Assembly: GCF_029360765.1 (NCBI RefSeq) | Contig: NZ_JARKNA010000020.1 | Location: 1 to 64,000, forward strand | From: Terrimonas pollutisoli | GTDB lineage: Bacteria > Bacteroidota > Bacteroidia > Chitinophagales > Chitinophagaceae | Reading direction: 5' to 3' | Length of the DNA: 64,000 nt | In this document: positions 41,518 through 49,958 of the stretch, piece by piece | Position numbering within the stretch: the first letter of the stretch is position 1 | How the letters are laid out: the number at the start of each line of letters is the position of its first letter | Made by a program: the position numbers and the translations under genes | Notes under the pieces: model-generated | Database searches by the model: none | The model's input: only the letters and a program-made list of their open reading frames with translations | Told to the model about the DNA's origin: nothing

Positions 41518-42211
41518 GTATAGGATTTTTGATTGGCTATAAAGATATTTTATTATTGCTTACCAATATTACTATAGTAATGATCTGCTTTTTTCTTTTC
41601 TTCTTTGTTTGTAATGTGGTCTGCGCAACAATAGTTTGATTACCCGAAAAACAACAATGAATTATTCAAACAACCCGTTTTATAATTTCTTATTACTCCC
41701 TTTTAGGGGTAGGGGTAAATAAGAATCCCTCCGATTACTCGAAGGGATCATTATAATGGATGGGTTAGTAAGTACAGGGAAACGAATTTCCCAACACAAT
41801 ATTAAATATAATTTTTACTATCTAAAAAATTTTTATTAAGAATTTTATTCACATTTTGTTTTGGCTTGTGGATAAGGACAAGGCTTTTTACTACCGGTTA
41901 AATGATGATGATGGAAGATCTTCTTATCGTTGTTTACTTCAACCAATAAATTTTATTTTTTCAATCGCCTGTAACATTGATGCAGCAAGCGTTTCATTGC
42001 GCAACTTTTACTGAGTGATATTTAATTTCAATGAAAACCCATTCTTGCAAAGTCAATGATCAATTCAATTTAATGGAGGCGAACTGTAATAAAGACGACG
42101 AAAAATATTTTTGGAATTTCTTGCCGAGCTGACCAAACCCGAAGAAAAAATGATCTCTATCGGAATAATCCGGCTGTTTATACCATTTACCTTTGTGCAA
42201 ATCATTCCTGT
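41518..42211. other. long divergent intergenic region with one DnaA box and AT-rich tract
   Basis: No gene of credible length is seen. The region holds a CCCTTTTAGGGG repeat (41694-41718), a small hairpin (TCCCT..AGGGA near 41732), a strongly AT-rich tract (about 41800-41860), and TTGTGGATAA at 41866-41875, which contains an exact DnaA box (TTATCCACA) on the minus strand. No second clear box was found, so an origin is only a possibility. Confidence 0.5.
42188..42195 (+). promoter_or_regulatory. -7 element (TACCTTTG) of the lpxD-like gene
   Basis: Exact TAnnTTTG match 16 bases before the ATG, leaving a leader of about 10 bases. Confidence 0.55.
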
Positions 42212-43168
42212 ATGCGTTTTGATAAACCCGTTCCGCTTACAACAATTGCTGCACTGATCGGTGCGGAGTTAATTGGTAATACCATTGCCTCTGCAACCGG
42301 AATAAATGAAATTCATAAAGTAGAAGAAGGTGATTTGGTATTTGTGGATCATCCAAAGTATTATGACAAGTGTATTCATTCGGCTGCCAGCTTTATAATT
42401 ATCAATCAGCAAACCGATTTTCCTTCCGGCAAGGCCTTGCTGGTTACACCCGAACCTTTCGAAGCGTATCAAACTATAGTAAAACATTTCCGGCCATTTA
42501 ATCCCTCGATGCAGTTGCTCAGCTCTTCCTATTCAGCTGGTGAGGGAACAGTAATAATGCCGAATGCCTATATCGGCAATCATGTAACAATCGGGAAAAA
42601 CTGTGTTATATATCCCAATGTGACCATATTGGATCATTGTGTGATCGGGGATGATGTAGTGATACAGGCAGGAACGGTGATTGGCAGTGATGCATTTTAC
42701 TACAATAAAAAAACCAACCGTGATATTCACTATAAAAAAATGCTGAGCTGTGGCAGGGTTGTTATAGAAAATGGTGTTGAAATAGGAGCTGGTTGCACCA
42801 TTGACAGGGGAGTGAGTGGTGATACGAGGATAGGAGCAGGTACCAAAATGGATAACCTGGTACATATCGGGCACGATACAGTAGTAGGTAAGAACTGTTT
42901 GTTTGCAGCTCAGGTAGGTATTGCCGGCGCAACTACCATTGAAGATAGTGTGATCCTCTGGGGGCAGGTAGGGGTAAGCAAAACACTAACGATAGGAAAA
43001 GATGCAGTGGTATATGCACAGAGTGGGGTGAAAGATTCAATTGCAGGTGGCAAAGTATATTTCGGCTCACCCGTGGAAGATGCCAGGGAAAAAATGAAAG
43101 AGTTCGTTTGGATAAAACGTATCCCGCAACTTTGGGAAAAAGTAATGAAACCCTCTAAATATCCCTAA
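42212..43168 (+). CDS. LpxD-like UDP-3-O-acylglucosamine N-acyltransferase
   Basis: A 318-residue left-handed beta-helix acyltransferase. An N-terminal uridine-binding-like domain (residues 1-95) is followed by hexapeptide repeats and the active-site region NLVHIGHDTVVGKNCLFAAQ, with the presumed catalytic His. LpxD adds the second acyl chain in lipid A synthesis. Bacteroidota carry an lpxD fused or linked elsewhere plus extra LpxD-like proteins; this monocistronic copy could be either the main enzyme or a paralogue. Its last five residues and stop codon (KPSKYP then TAA) fall inside a palindromic repeat. Confidence 0.85.
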   Translation: MRFDKPVPLTTIAALIGAELIGNTIASATGINEIHKVEEGDLVFVDHPKYYDKCIHSAASFIIINQQTDFPSGKALLVTPEPFEAYQTIVKHFRPFNPSMQLLSSSYSAGEGTVIMPNAYIGNHVTIGKNCVIYPNVTILDHCVIGDDVVIQAGTVIGSDAFYYNKKTNRDIHYKKMLSCGRVVIENGVEIGAGCTIDRGVSGDTRIGAGTKMDNLVHIGHDTVVGKNCLFAAQVGIAGATTIEDSVILWGQVGVSKTLTIGKDAVVYAQSGVKDSIAGGKVYFGSPVEDAREKMKEFVWIKRIPQLWEKVMKPSKYP

Positions 43169-43206
43169 AGGGAGACTTGCTGTCGCACAGACCCGGATAG
43201 TTGAAT
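43150..43206 (+). repeat. long-form palindromic repeat, copy 3, supplying the lpxD stop
   Basis: ACCCTCTAAATATCCCTAAA, GGGAGACTTGCTGTCGCACA, GACCC..GTTGAA. It matches copy 2 at 34186 over about 55 bases. The CCCTAA segment provides the last codon and the stop of the lpxD-like gene. Confidence 0.75.
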
Positions 43207-43281
43207 AGCTTTATTGATCTGGAAACTACTAATGCGGAAACTAAGAATCAATAATATTTTGCGAGGGCTGTGCAATGGTGG

Positions 43282-43311
43282 CAGCCCTTTAGGGAGGTCG
43301 GGAGGGTTTCT
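43282..43311. repeat. short palindromic repeat at the 3' end of the convergent gene
   Basis: AGCCCTTTAGGGAGGTCGGG then AGGGTTTC, touching the stop codon of the minus-strand gene. With copy 3 it brackets the 140-base convergent spacer. Confidence 0.65.
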
Positions 43312-44377
43312 AATAATCATATGGCAACTGGTCTGCTAAGTTCTTCCAGCTCCAATATCCCTGGTTGATCCAGTCTTTCTGATCGTAATAATATCCGTTT
43401 TCTTTGATGGCAATAGCATCCGTCATATCGATATAGGAAAGTTGAACCGGCACATTCTTTGGGAGTTTAAACTGTTTCAGGTATTCTGGTTCGGGTCGCA
43501 TTTTGGTATAGGTGATGCTGATCTTTCTCGGAAACCAGATCTCAACCTGCATCGTGCTATCCAATGCTCCATAATAAGTGCTGTCATAAATATTTTCAAC
43601 GCGGTTGAATTTTTTATTGTCATTCTCGTCCAGCAAATCAATAGTGAATCCCTCCTCTAATAAAGCGCTGTCATAATAACTCCGCATAAAATGAAGTTTG
43701 GATCCGGCGTAGGCTTTTTCCCGGTTTGCTGTCCATACTTTTTTCAGGCTGTCATCACCCTCCATCTCAGTGTACAGGCAAAACCCGCGGTAAGAGTTGA
43801 TATTATTATTGTAGTTATAGATAAATGAGTCCAACTGGTACCGGAGATTATAGCCGAGAGCTTTGTTTTCAATTTGCAAAGGTTCGGTGGCCAATACCCT
43901 CAGCTTATTACTTTTCTTGAGCAGGTAGAACTTTAGTACTTCCGGATTTAAGAGTGATGTTTTAGCCGCATTAGGCGTAGTGCCGATAAAATGATCCATA
44001 AAAAAGCCACCATATTTTGTCCAGCCGTCTTTTACTTCGTTACTTGTTTTAATAATTACTTCCCCCAGGCTCTTTTCCTCTTTTGCCATTTCGATATCGG
44101 GTATTTTGCTATCGGCATGACTAATGCGTATCTGTTTTGTTTGATAGCCGGTATAGCTGATGATCAGTTCATACCCCCCGGATTTTAGCTGAAGTGAAAA
44201 CTCTCCTTGTTTATTAGTGGTAGTACCGATAGTGGTGTTTTGACAATACACTGAAGCGCCGTTCAAAGGTTCTTTACTCTCCGCATCCACAATTTTACCT
44301 ACTACGGTAAACTGTCCATAAGCAAGAGTTGAAAATAATGATACCAGGAAAAAAAGTATCAAACGTAGTTTTTGCAT
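43310..44377 (-). CDS. exported carboxypeptidase-regulatory-like domain protein
   Basis: A 355-residue protein with signal peptide (cleavage near LAYGQ) and a CarboxypepD_reg-like domain at about residues 24-105 (VVGKIVDAESKEPLNGASVY, GEFSLQLKSGGYELIISYTG), then SLGEVIIKTSNE, an opening also found in TonB-linked proteins. The remaining about 240 residues have no barrel character that I can confirm and no family I recognise; similar proteins in Bacteroidota are annotated only by the N-terminal domain. Probably an outer-membrane or periplasmic protein. Confidence 0.75.
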   Translation of the reverse strand: MQKLRLILFFLVSLFSTLAYGQFTVVGKIVDAESKEPLNGASVYCQNTTIGTTTNKQGEFSLQLKSGGYELIISYTGYQTKQIRISHADSKIPDIEMAKEEKSLGEVIIKTSNEVKDGWTKYGGFFMDHFIGTTPNAAKTSLLNPEVLKFYLLKKSNKLRVLATEPLQIENKALGYNLRYQLDSFIYNYNNNINSYRGFCLYTEMEGDDSLKKVWTANREKAYAGSKLHFMRSYYDSALLEEGFTIDLLDENDNKKFNRVENIYDSTYYGALDSTMQVEIWFPRKISITYTKMRPEPEYLKQFKLPKNVPVQLSYIDMTDAIAIKENGYYYDQKDWINQGYWSWKNLADQLPYDY

Positions 44378-44503
44378 AGAAACTGAGTTAATGTTTAAAG
44401 ATACGAATTGCCAGTCGGTGGAGATAGCGTAGTTCCGCTGCGGAAACTACTTTTAAGTTTTTATTTGTTGTTAATAAATGCTTAAACGATGGAGTGATGT
44501 TCG

Positions 44504-45508
44504 TTAGTGTTGCGCAGTACCAGGGTTGTGGAGATATTTCCGGCAGGCTTCTTCAATGGTTTGCTCCAGCGGAGTAAAAGAAAAATCAGGCACTGCCTGT
44601 AAAAATTTCTGATTGTCAAAATAAGTTTGGCTTAATGCGACTTTGATGCTGTCTCTTGTTAACAAGGGCTTGTGACCCGAGATCATCGATTTTAATTTTT
44701 CCAGTCGCCGGGCCGCATTCAAAATAAAAGGAGTGGTGAGGCGGCTGGGTTTTGGTTTACCCATGTTTTCGGCAATAGTATCCTGTAGTTTTTTAAAAGG
44801 CCAGTTTTCGCCATTGATCAGGTAGCGCTGTTCAGTGATATCAGACTCCATCAATGCAATAGCAGCCCGGGCCACATCCTGTACATCCACAAAGCCGTTA
44901 ATGCCAGGGGTAAACCATTTGAACCCGTCGTATACTTTTTTAAAAATGGCGCAGCTGCTGGTATTCCAGTCACCATAACCTAAAAATGTGCTGGGATTAA
45001 GAATGACACCACTAAGTCCTTCGCTAAAGCCACGCCACACTTCAAGCTCTGCTTTGTATTTGCTTTTGCCATAATGAGTATTGACACCGTTTTCGTCCCA
45101 TTTTTTTTCCTCATCCACTTTGCCGCCATGTGCAGTTCGTCCTAATGCTGCCACCGAACTGATATGAACAAAGCGGCTGATATTTTTTTCCAGCGACATA
45201 TTTACCACATTGGCTGTTCCTTCGACATTCACATGATACATGTTTGCCCTGTGTTTTTTATCAAAAGAAACAATAGCTGCACTATGTATCACTTTGTCAA
45301 CTCCATCCATTGCATCTTCTAAAGAAATTACATCCAGTATGTCACCATCTACCCATTCCACCCTGGAAAAAATTTCTTTGGAAATATAAAAAGGAAGTTG
45401 CTGGCTGCGCCGGATAGCACGAACGGCATATTTTCGTTCAACTAATTCCTTGATGAGATAGGCGCCAAGAAATCCCGTACCACCGGTTACAAGTATTTTA
45501 TTCGACAA
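44504..45508 (-). CDS. NAD-dependent epimerase/dehydratase family protein
   Basis: A 334-residue extended SDR. The cofactor motif is VTGGTGFLGAYL, the Asp for adenosine is in VDGDILD, the catalytic Ser is in HISSVAALG and the YxxxK is HYGKSKYKAELE. The family includes sugar epimerases, dihydroflavonol reductases and 3-beta-hydroxysteroid dehydrogenases; the VHSAAIVSF and NPSTFLGYGDW segments fit the flavonol-reductase-like branch. It starts with TTG, the only start that keeps the Rossmann strand intact. A 3-hydroxyacyl-CoA dehydrogenase is upstream. Confidence 0.87.
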   Translation of the reverse strand: MSNKILVTGGTGFLGAYLIKELVERKYAVRAIRRSQQLPFYISKEIFSRVEWVDGDILDVISLEDAMDGVDKVIHSAAIVSFDKKHRANMYHVNVEGTANVVNMSLEKNISRFVHISSVAALGRTAHGGKVDEEKKWDENGVNTHYGKSKYKAELEVWRGFSEGLSGVILNPSTFLGYGDWNTSSCAIFKKVYDGFKWFTPGINGFVDVQDVARAAIALMESDITEQRYLINGENWPFKKLQDTIAENMGKPKPSRLTTPFILNAARRLEKLKSMISGHKPLLTRDSIKVALSQTYFDNQKFLQAVPDFSFTPLEQTIEEACRKYLHNPGTAQH

Positions 45509-45561
45509 GTTGACAAATTAATAACTGCGAAGATACCTATATCATTCTTTCATCCTATCAA

Positions 45562-46404
45562 TTAGTATTGATAATAGCCCTTACCGGTTTTCCTTCCCAG
45601 CTCTCCCTTTTCCACTTTTTCCTGCTGAATAAAGGAAGGTTTTAATCTTTCAGGATGATACAATTGTTCATATACTGAACAACTGACTGCATAATTAATA
45701 TCGTTGCCAATCAGATCCATCAGTTTAAAGGGTCCCATTTTAAAACCAGAAGTTTCCAATAAACTATCAATGGTTGCAAAATCAGTAATACCCTCTTCTG
45801 CCAGGCGCAATGCTTCAATATAATAAGGTCTTGCCACCCTGTTTACAATAAAGCCAGGGGAATCTTTACAAACAACCGGTGTTTTTCCCATTTGCCTGGC
45901 AAGGGTAATAATAATTCGTGTTGTTTCTTCATTCGTGTAATTGGTGTTCACTACTTCCACCAGCTTCATAACGGGTGCCGGGTTAAAAAAATGCATCCCG
46001 ATAACCCGCTCCGGATGTTTTACCTGGCTCGCAATATTAGATATGGATAATGAGGAGGTATTGCTGGCAAATATGGCGTCGGCCGTATTCAATTCTGCTA
46101 ATTGATTAAACAGTGAAATTTTTACCTCCGGCTTTTCGATAATGGCTTCGATAAAAACATCCGCGCTGCATTGGTTGATATCACCGGTAAATTGTATCCG
46201 CGCTACTATTTCCTGCTTAGCCGCTTCATCGATCTTGCTTTTTTCAACCAGGGTTTGCAAACTTTTCTCAATGGAAGACTTTGCTTTTTCTAAAACAGAT
46301 GGGTTCAGCTCATATAAAATTGTGGCGGAACCAGACTGCGCAGCTACCTGGGCAATACCACTACCCATAGTGCCGGCGCCGCAAATGCAGATTGTCTGAA
46401 CCAT
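45562..46404 (-). CDS. 3-hydroxybutyryl-CoA dehydrogenase
   Basis: A 280-residue NAD-dependent dehydrogenase: Rossmann motif CGAGTMGSGIAQVAA, FASNTSSLSISNIA, catalytic His in GMHFFNPAPVMKLVEVV, and the C-terminal GFKMGPFKLMDLIG..GRKTGKGYYQY. This is the single-domain Hbd/PaaH type acting in butyrate, PHB or phenylacetate pathways. No pathway partners are adjacent. Its first codons coincide with a TCTGAACCAT repeat on the opposite strand. Confidence 0.93.
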   Translation of the reverse strand: MVQTICICGAGTMGSGIAQVAAQSGSATILYELNPSVLEKAKSSIEKSLQTLVEKSKIDEAAKQEIVARIQFTGDINQCSADVFIEAIIEKPEVKISLFNQLAELNTADAIFASNTSSLSISNIASQVKHPERVIGMHFFNPAPVMKLVEVVNTNYTNEETTRIIITLARQMGKTPVVCKDSPGFIVNRVARPYYIEALRLAEEGITDFATIDSLLETSGFKMGPFKLMDLIGNDINYAVSCSVYEQLYHPERLKPSFIQQEKVEKGELGRKTGKGYYQY

Positions 46405-46440
46405 GATTTGTGCAGATTGATTGATATCTGAGATCTATTA
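46395..46440 (+). repeat. TCTGAACCATGATTT-type repeat at the dehydrogenase start
   Basis: TCTGAACCATGATTTGTGCA then GATTGATTGATATCTGAG. The first 15 bases equal those of the left arm at 17864. The complement of its first 10 bases encodes the start of the dehydrogenase (MVQ), which may be chance. Confidence 0.45.
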
Positions 46441-46447
46441 TTGATTT

Positions 46448-47002
46448 CTATTTTTTGAAGCCTATTCGCTCCCGATCTTCCCATTTTCTTTGAGACGCTT
46501 TTTCATCGAGTAAATTTTCAAGAGCATCATAAATTTGAGAAAGCTGTACATCGTGTTCACCCAATCGTTCCTTTATTTCTTTCAATTGAGATATTAGATC
46601 CCCCTGCTGCAGTACAATTCTCCTTATTGCGACAAAAGCCCGCATGATGCTGATGTTCATTTTTATCGCTTTGTCAGAATTCAAAACACCACTCAGCATA
46701 GCTATGCCTTGCTCTGTAAAGGCGTAAGGCAATGATGCATCCGGCCGTTTACTGGGATATGTCATCACAATCTGTGATGACATACTTTGGTTTAAGTTAT
46801 CAATTTGAAATTTTATTGTTTCAAATTCTGTCTTTGTAATTCTGAACATAAAATCCTTAGGAAAGCGTCCTGCATTTCTTTTTACGGCCTGGTTCAAAAT
46901 CCTTGTTTCTACTTCATAAAGTGCCGCTAAATCAAAATCCAGCATAACCCGTTCGCCTCTTATTTCGTATATCCTATTTTGTATAGAACGTATTATCTGC
47001 AT
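46448..47002 (-). CDS. ORF6N domain-containing protein
   Basis: A 184-residue protein with an N-terminal ORF6N domain (IYEIRGERVMLDFDLAALYE, NAGRFPKDFMFRIT, PYAFTEQGIAMLSGVLNSD), followed by a coiled-coil tail (QLKEIKERLGEHDVQL). ORF6N/KilA-N-type proteins are related to phage antirepressors and are scattered widely in Bacteroidota chromosomes. No other phage gene is nearby, so it may be a domesticated or orphan copy. DNA-binding is inferred from the family. Confidence 0.88.
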   Translation of the reverse strand: MQIIRSIQNRIYEIRGERVMLDFDLAALYEVETRILNQAVKRNAGRFPKDFMFRITKTEFETIKFQIDNLNQSMSSQIVMTYPSKRPDASLPYAFTEQGIAMLSGVLNSDKAIKMNISIMRAFVAIRRIVLQQGDLISQLKEIKERLGEHDVQLSQIYDALENLLDEKASQRKWEDRERIGFKK

Positions 47003-47136
47003 AGTAATTGGGTCAATACTTCTCGGGAGAATCTTTCATTTTTATAAAGTTAGATAAAAAACTATCTGGTAAGCGAACACTCAAATAGTCATATTATCTA
47101 CAACCTAACTTATCTGCCGCGGCGTGGACAGGGGTT

Positions 47137-48168
47137 CTATATGGAACTTGTAAACTGCTTCAAAAATCTTACATCATTCTCGCTGAATAAGCGAATATCA
47201 TTGATGCCATATTTTAAAATAGCGGGACGTTCAATACCCATACCAAATGCAAAGCCGGTGTATTTATTGGGATCAATGCCGCAATTCGATAATACATTGG
47301 GATGAACCATGCCACATCCTAATATTTCTACCCAGCCTGTTTTTTTACAGATGTTACAACCGCTGCCACCGCAGATAAAGCAGCTCACATCCATTTCAGC
47401 ACTTGGTTCAGTGAAAGGAAAATAAGACGGACGGAAACGAACCTTTACATCCTTTCCATACATTTCTTTTACAAAAAAGTATAAGGTTTGTTTCAGGTCG
47501 GCGAAAGAAACATTTTCATCGATGTATAAACCTTCTACCTGGTGAAAAAAGCAATGGCTCCTGGCACTCACTGTTTCGTTGCGATACACGCGGCCGGGCA
47601 TTAACATGCGGATCGGCAGTTTGCCTTTTTCCATTTCACGAATCTGGACGCTGCTGGTATGGGTACGCAAAACCCAGTCGGGATTTTGTTGTATATAAAA
47701 AGTATCCTGCATGTCGCGGGCAGGATGGTGAGGTGGCAAATTCAATGCGCCGAAATTGTGCCAGTCATCTTCGATCTCGGGACCTTCAGCTACCGCAAAG
47801 CCCAAACGCTGGAAAATGGATACGATCCGGTTTTTCATCAACGTAACGGGATGGCGGCTGCCAATAGGAATAGGGTCACCCGGAAGTGAAAGGTCTATTT
47901 GGTTGCTGGTTCCCGGTTGCTGGTTGTTCGTTGCTTCTTTTAATTGCGCATATTTTTCCTCTGTGAAAACTTTGAACTCATTGAGGATCTGACCGAATTC
48001 TTTTTTCTTTTCAACCGGCACCGTTTTCATTTCACCCATGATGGCTTTCACAATGCCCTTCGTGCCCAGGTATTTGATGCGAAACTCTTCTACCTGCTTT
48101 TCGTCGGTAGCCTTGAATGCACTGATCTCTTGTTTATATTCTTCTATCTGCTGTAACAATTGCTCCAT
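47137..48168 (-). CDS. pheS: phenylalanine--tRNA ligase alpha subunit
   Basis: Charges tRNA-Phe together with PheT. The 343-residue protein has the N-terminal coiled-coil arm, HPVTLMKNRIVSIFQRLGF, class II motif 2 (GRVYRNETVSARSHCFFHQVEGL) and motif 3 (GFAFGMGIERPAILKYG). Near residues 79-89 an Asn/Gln-rich stretch (TNNQQPGTSNQI) sits in the linker between the arm and the catalytic core; its DNA is an iterated repeat found in Bacteroidota spacers. pheT is not in the window. Confidence 0.95.
   Translation of the reverse strand: MEQLLQQIEEYKQEISAFKATDEKQVEEFRIKYLGTKGIVKAIMGEMKTVPVEKKKEFGQILNEFKVFTEEKYAQLKEATNNQQPGTSNQIDLSLPGDPIPIGSRHPVTLMKNRIVSIFQRLGFAVAEGPEIEDDWHNFGALNLPPHHPARDMQDTFYIQQNPDWVLRTHTSSVQIREMEKGKLPIRMLMPGRVYRNETVSARSHCFFHQVEGLYIDENVSFADLKQTLYFFVKEMYGKDVKVRFRPSYFPFTEPSAEMDVSCFICGGSGCNICKKTGWVEILGCGMVHPNVLSNCGIDPNKYTGFAFGMGIERPAILKYGINDIRLFSENDVRFLKQFTSSI
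47901..47934 (-). repeat. CCAGCAACC-type iterated repeat inside pheS
   Basis: Minus strand reads GCAACGAACAACCAGCAACC then GGGAACCAGCAACC. The unit ACCAGCAACCGGG recurs, and a related iteration lies in holB (CCGGCAACAGCTAACCGGCA). Confidence 0.65.
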
Positions 48169-48173
48169 AGCGG

Positions 48174-48181
48174 CAAAAATA
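48174..48181 (-). promoter_or_regulatory. -7 element (TATTTTTG) of pheS
   Basis: Exact TAnnTTTG match on the minus strand only 6 bases before the ATG, which would give a nearly leaderless transcript. Confidence 0.45.
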
Positions 48182-48245
48182 AGTCAGAACTCCGATTTTT
48201 TGGATTTAAATGATTTTGGCGAAGCCTTACATGGGATGCTCTTTT

Positions 48246-48281
48246 AATCCTATCAATCTATCTAAATCCCGGTTCAGATAT
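48246..48281 (-). repeat. TCTGAACCGGGATTT-type repeat upstream of the arginase-fold gene
   Basis: Minus strand reads TATCTGAACCGGGATTTAGA then TAGATTGATAGGATT, matching the arms at 17861-17992. Confidence 0.55.
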
Positions 48282-48294
48282 TTATCTTGCAACC

Positions 48295-49431
48295 ATGTCA
48301 GACTATTTAAACATTTCCGACTTTCTGTCTCCCATCAACATCCACGAAATATCGAATGATGAAGGTTATAAGGATGGTCAGCTGGGAAGGATCATCCCGG
48401 TGTATGATGAAGAATTTCCTGATCTGGATGAAGTGCAAATCGTGTTGGTGGGTTGCGCCGAACAGCGGGGCAGTGGGTTGATTGGTGGTGAAAGTAATGC
48501 TCCCGATATTATCCGCCGGCATTTTTACCAGCTTTATTATTGGCACACAGATATCCGTATGGCGGATATTGGTAATGTAAAAGCAGGTTCCTCCTTTGGC
48601 GATTCATATGCTGCATTGAAAACAGTGATCAATGAATTGATGAATGATGGTAAAACAGTGATCATTCTTGGAGGTTCGCACGATCTCACTCTTGCACAAT
48701 ACCAGGCTTATACCGGTAATAAAAAATCGATCGAAGCCTCCTGCGTGGATGCATTGATTGATCTGAATATTGATTCACCTTTCAGGCATGAAAATTTTTT
48801 GATGGAAATGCTGACCGGTGAGCCAAACTACCTGCGACATTATAATCATATCGCCTTTCAAAGTTATTATGTGCATCCGCGGATGCTGGAAACAATGGAC
48901 AAGCTGCGGTTCGATTGCTTCCGGGTGGGACATGTGAAAGAAAGTATTGAAGAAATGGAGCCCGTGATCCGCAACACTGATCTTTTCTCATTCGACATAT
49001 CAGCTATTGCAAGTGCCTATGCGCCGGCCAATACTGTTTCTCCCAATGGACTGAATGGTGAGGAAGCTTGTGTGCTGATGCGCTACGCAGGTATGAGTCA
49101 TAATGTAAAAAGCATTGGAATTTATGGTTACAATGCCCAGCATGATAAAGATGAATTGACGGCAAGGCAAATCAGCCAGATGCTTTGGTATGTGATCGAT
49201 GGCCGTAGCCGCGGCAAACGGGAAGCACAGCTAAATGAAAAAGAATCGTTCAATGAATATCACATGGCTTTTGCAGAAGTAGAAACCACGTTTTTACAAA
49301 GCAAGAAAACAGGAAGATGGTGGATGCAGCTGCCAGATCATCGTTACATAGCATGCAGTTATAAAGATTATTTATTGGCAAGCAGTAATGAAATACCGGA
49401 GCGTTGGTTAAGGGCACAGGAGAGGGGCTAA
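48295..49431 (+). CDS. arginase/formimidoylglutamase-fold protein with altered metal site
   Basis: A 378-residue ureohydrolase-fold protein. Family landmarks are recognisable but changed: GGDH is GGSHDLTLAQY (Asp to Ser, His kept), DAHxD is LIDLNIDS (His to Asn), and the SxDxDxxDP motif is FSFDISAIASAYAP (first Asp kept, second Asp replaced). Two-manganese enzymes need most of these ligands. Similar divergent proteins occur across Bacteroidota and are often labelled formimidoylglutamase. Either it binds metal differently or it has lost hydrolase activity. No histidine-degradation genes are adjacent. Confidence 0.83.
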   Translation: MSDYLNISDFLSPINIHEISNDEGYKDGQLGRIIPVYDEEFPDLDEVQIVLVGCAEQRGSGLIGGESNAPDIIRRHFYQLYYWHTDIRMADIGNVKAGSSFGDSYAALKTVINELMNDGKTVIILGGSHDLTLAQYQAYTGNKKSIEASCVDALIDLNIDSPFRHENFLMEMLTGEPNYLRHYNHIAFQSYYVHPRMLETMDKLRFDCFRVGHVKESIEEMEPVIRNTDLFSFDISAIASAYAPANTVSPNGLNGEEACVLMRYAGMSHNVKSIGIYGYNAQHDKDELTARQISQMLWYVIDGRSRGKREAQLNEKESFNEYHMAFAEVETTFLQSKKTGRWWMQLPDHRYIACSYKDYLLASSNEIPERWLRAQERG

Positions 49432-49514
49432 TGTGTAAATGTGAAAATGATTAGGGTATGAAAAATGGGAAATGTGTGCCTGGCTTTAAGAAGCACGCAT
49501 TCCATTCTCAAATA

Positions 49515-49949
49515 ATGGTGGCTAATAAGATGAAAGTAGTTATTGATACAAATGTTTTACTGGAATCTATATCAAACCGGTCACCCTGGCACTGGTTTTA
49601 CAAAGCCATAACCGAGAAGAAAGTTGACGTTTACCTGACGACGGAAATATTACACGAGTACGAAGAAAAAATTGAAGAACACTGGTCGCTGGAGGTTGCC
49701 AGAGCTGTTGTCAGAACGCTTTCAAAATTATCTTCTGTGCATTTGATTGATACTTATTTCCGGCTTCAGCTAATAAGTAAAGATGCAGCCGATAATAAAT
49801 TTACAGATTGTGCTTTTGCTGCTGACGCGGATTATTTGATAACCAATGACAGGCATTTTGATATTTTGAAAACAATCAATTTTCCAAAGATCAACACGTT
49901 GAGGCTGGAAGAATTTGAGCCCTTCCTGAATGAAAACAAAGAAAAATAG
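49515..49949 (+). CDS. PIN domain protein (putative VapC-like toxin, COG1569 type)
   Basis: A 144-residue PIN-domain nuclease. The acidic site residues are in VVIDTNVLLE (Asp), TTEILHEYEE (Glu) and KFTDCAFAADADYLITND (Asp pair). The start at ATG 49515 (MVANKMKVVIDTN) or 49530 (MKVVIDTN) fits the fold; longer starts add unrelated residues. PIN toxins cut RNA and normally follow an antitoxin gene. None is visible in the 80 bases upstream, and the next gene is an oxidoreductase. Confidence 0.85.
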   Translation: MVANKMKVVIDTNVLLESISNRSPWHWFYKAITEKKVDVYLTTEILHEYEEKIEEHWSLEVARAVVRTLSKLSSVHLIDTYFRLQLISKDAADNKFTDCAFAADADYLITNDRHFDILKTINFPKINTLRLEEFEPFLNENKEK

Positions 49950-49958
49950 TCAATATAC

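Noticed and set aside
41640..41900. Full replication origin in the long divergent spacer
   Set aside because: Only one exact DnaA box is visible and no box cluster or dnaA/dnaN genes are nearby, so I list it as a weak possibility and not as a feature.
46448..47002. Prophage indicated by the ORF6N protein
   Set aside because: No integrase, capsid, terminase or lysis gene is nearby; the neighbours are metabolic and translation genes.
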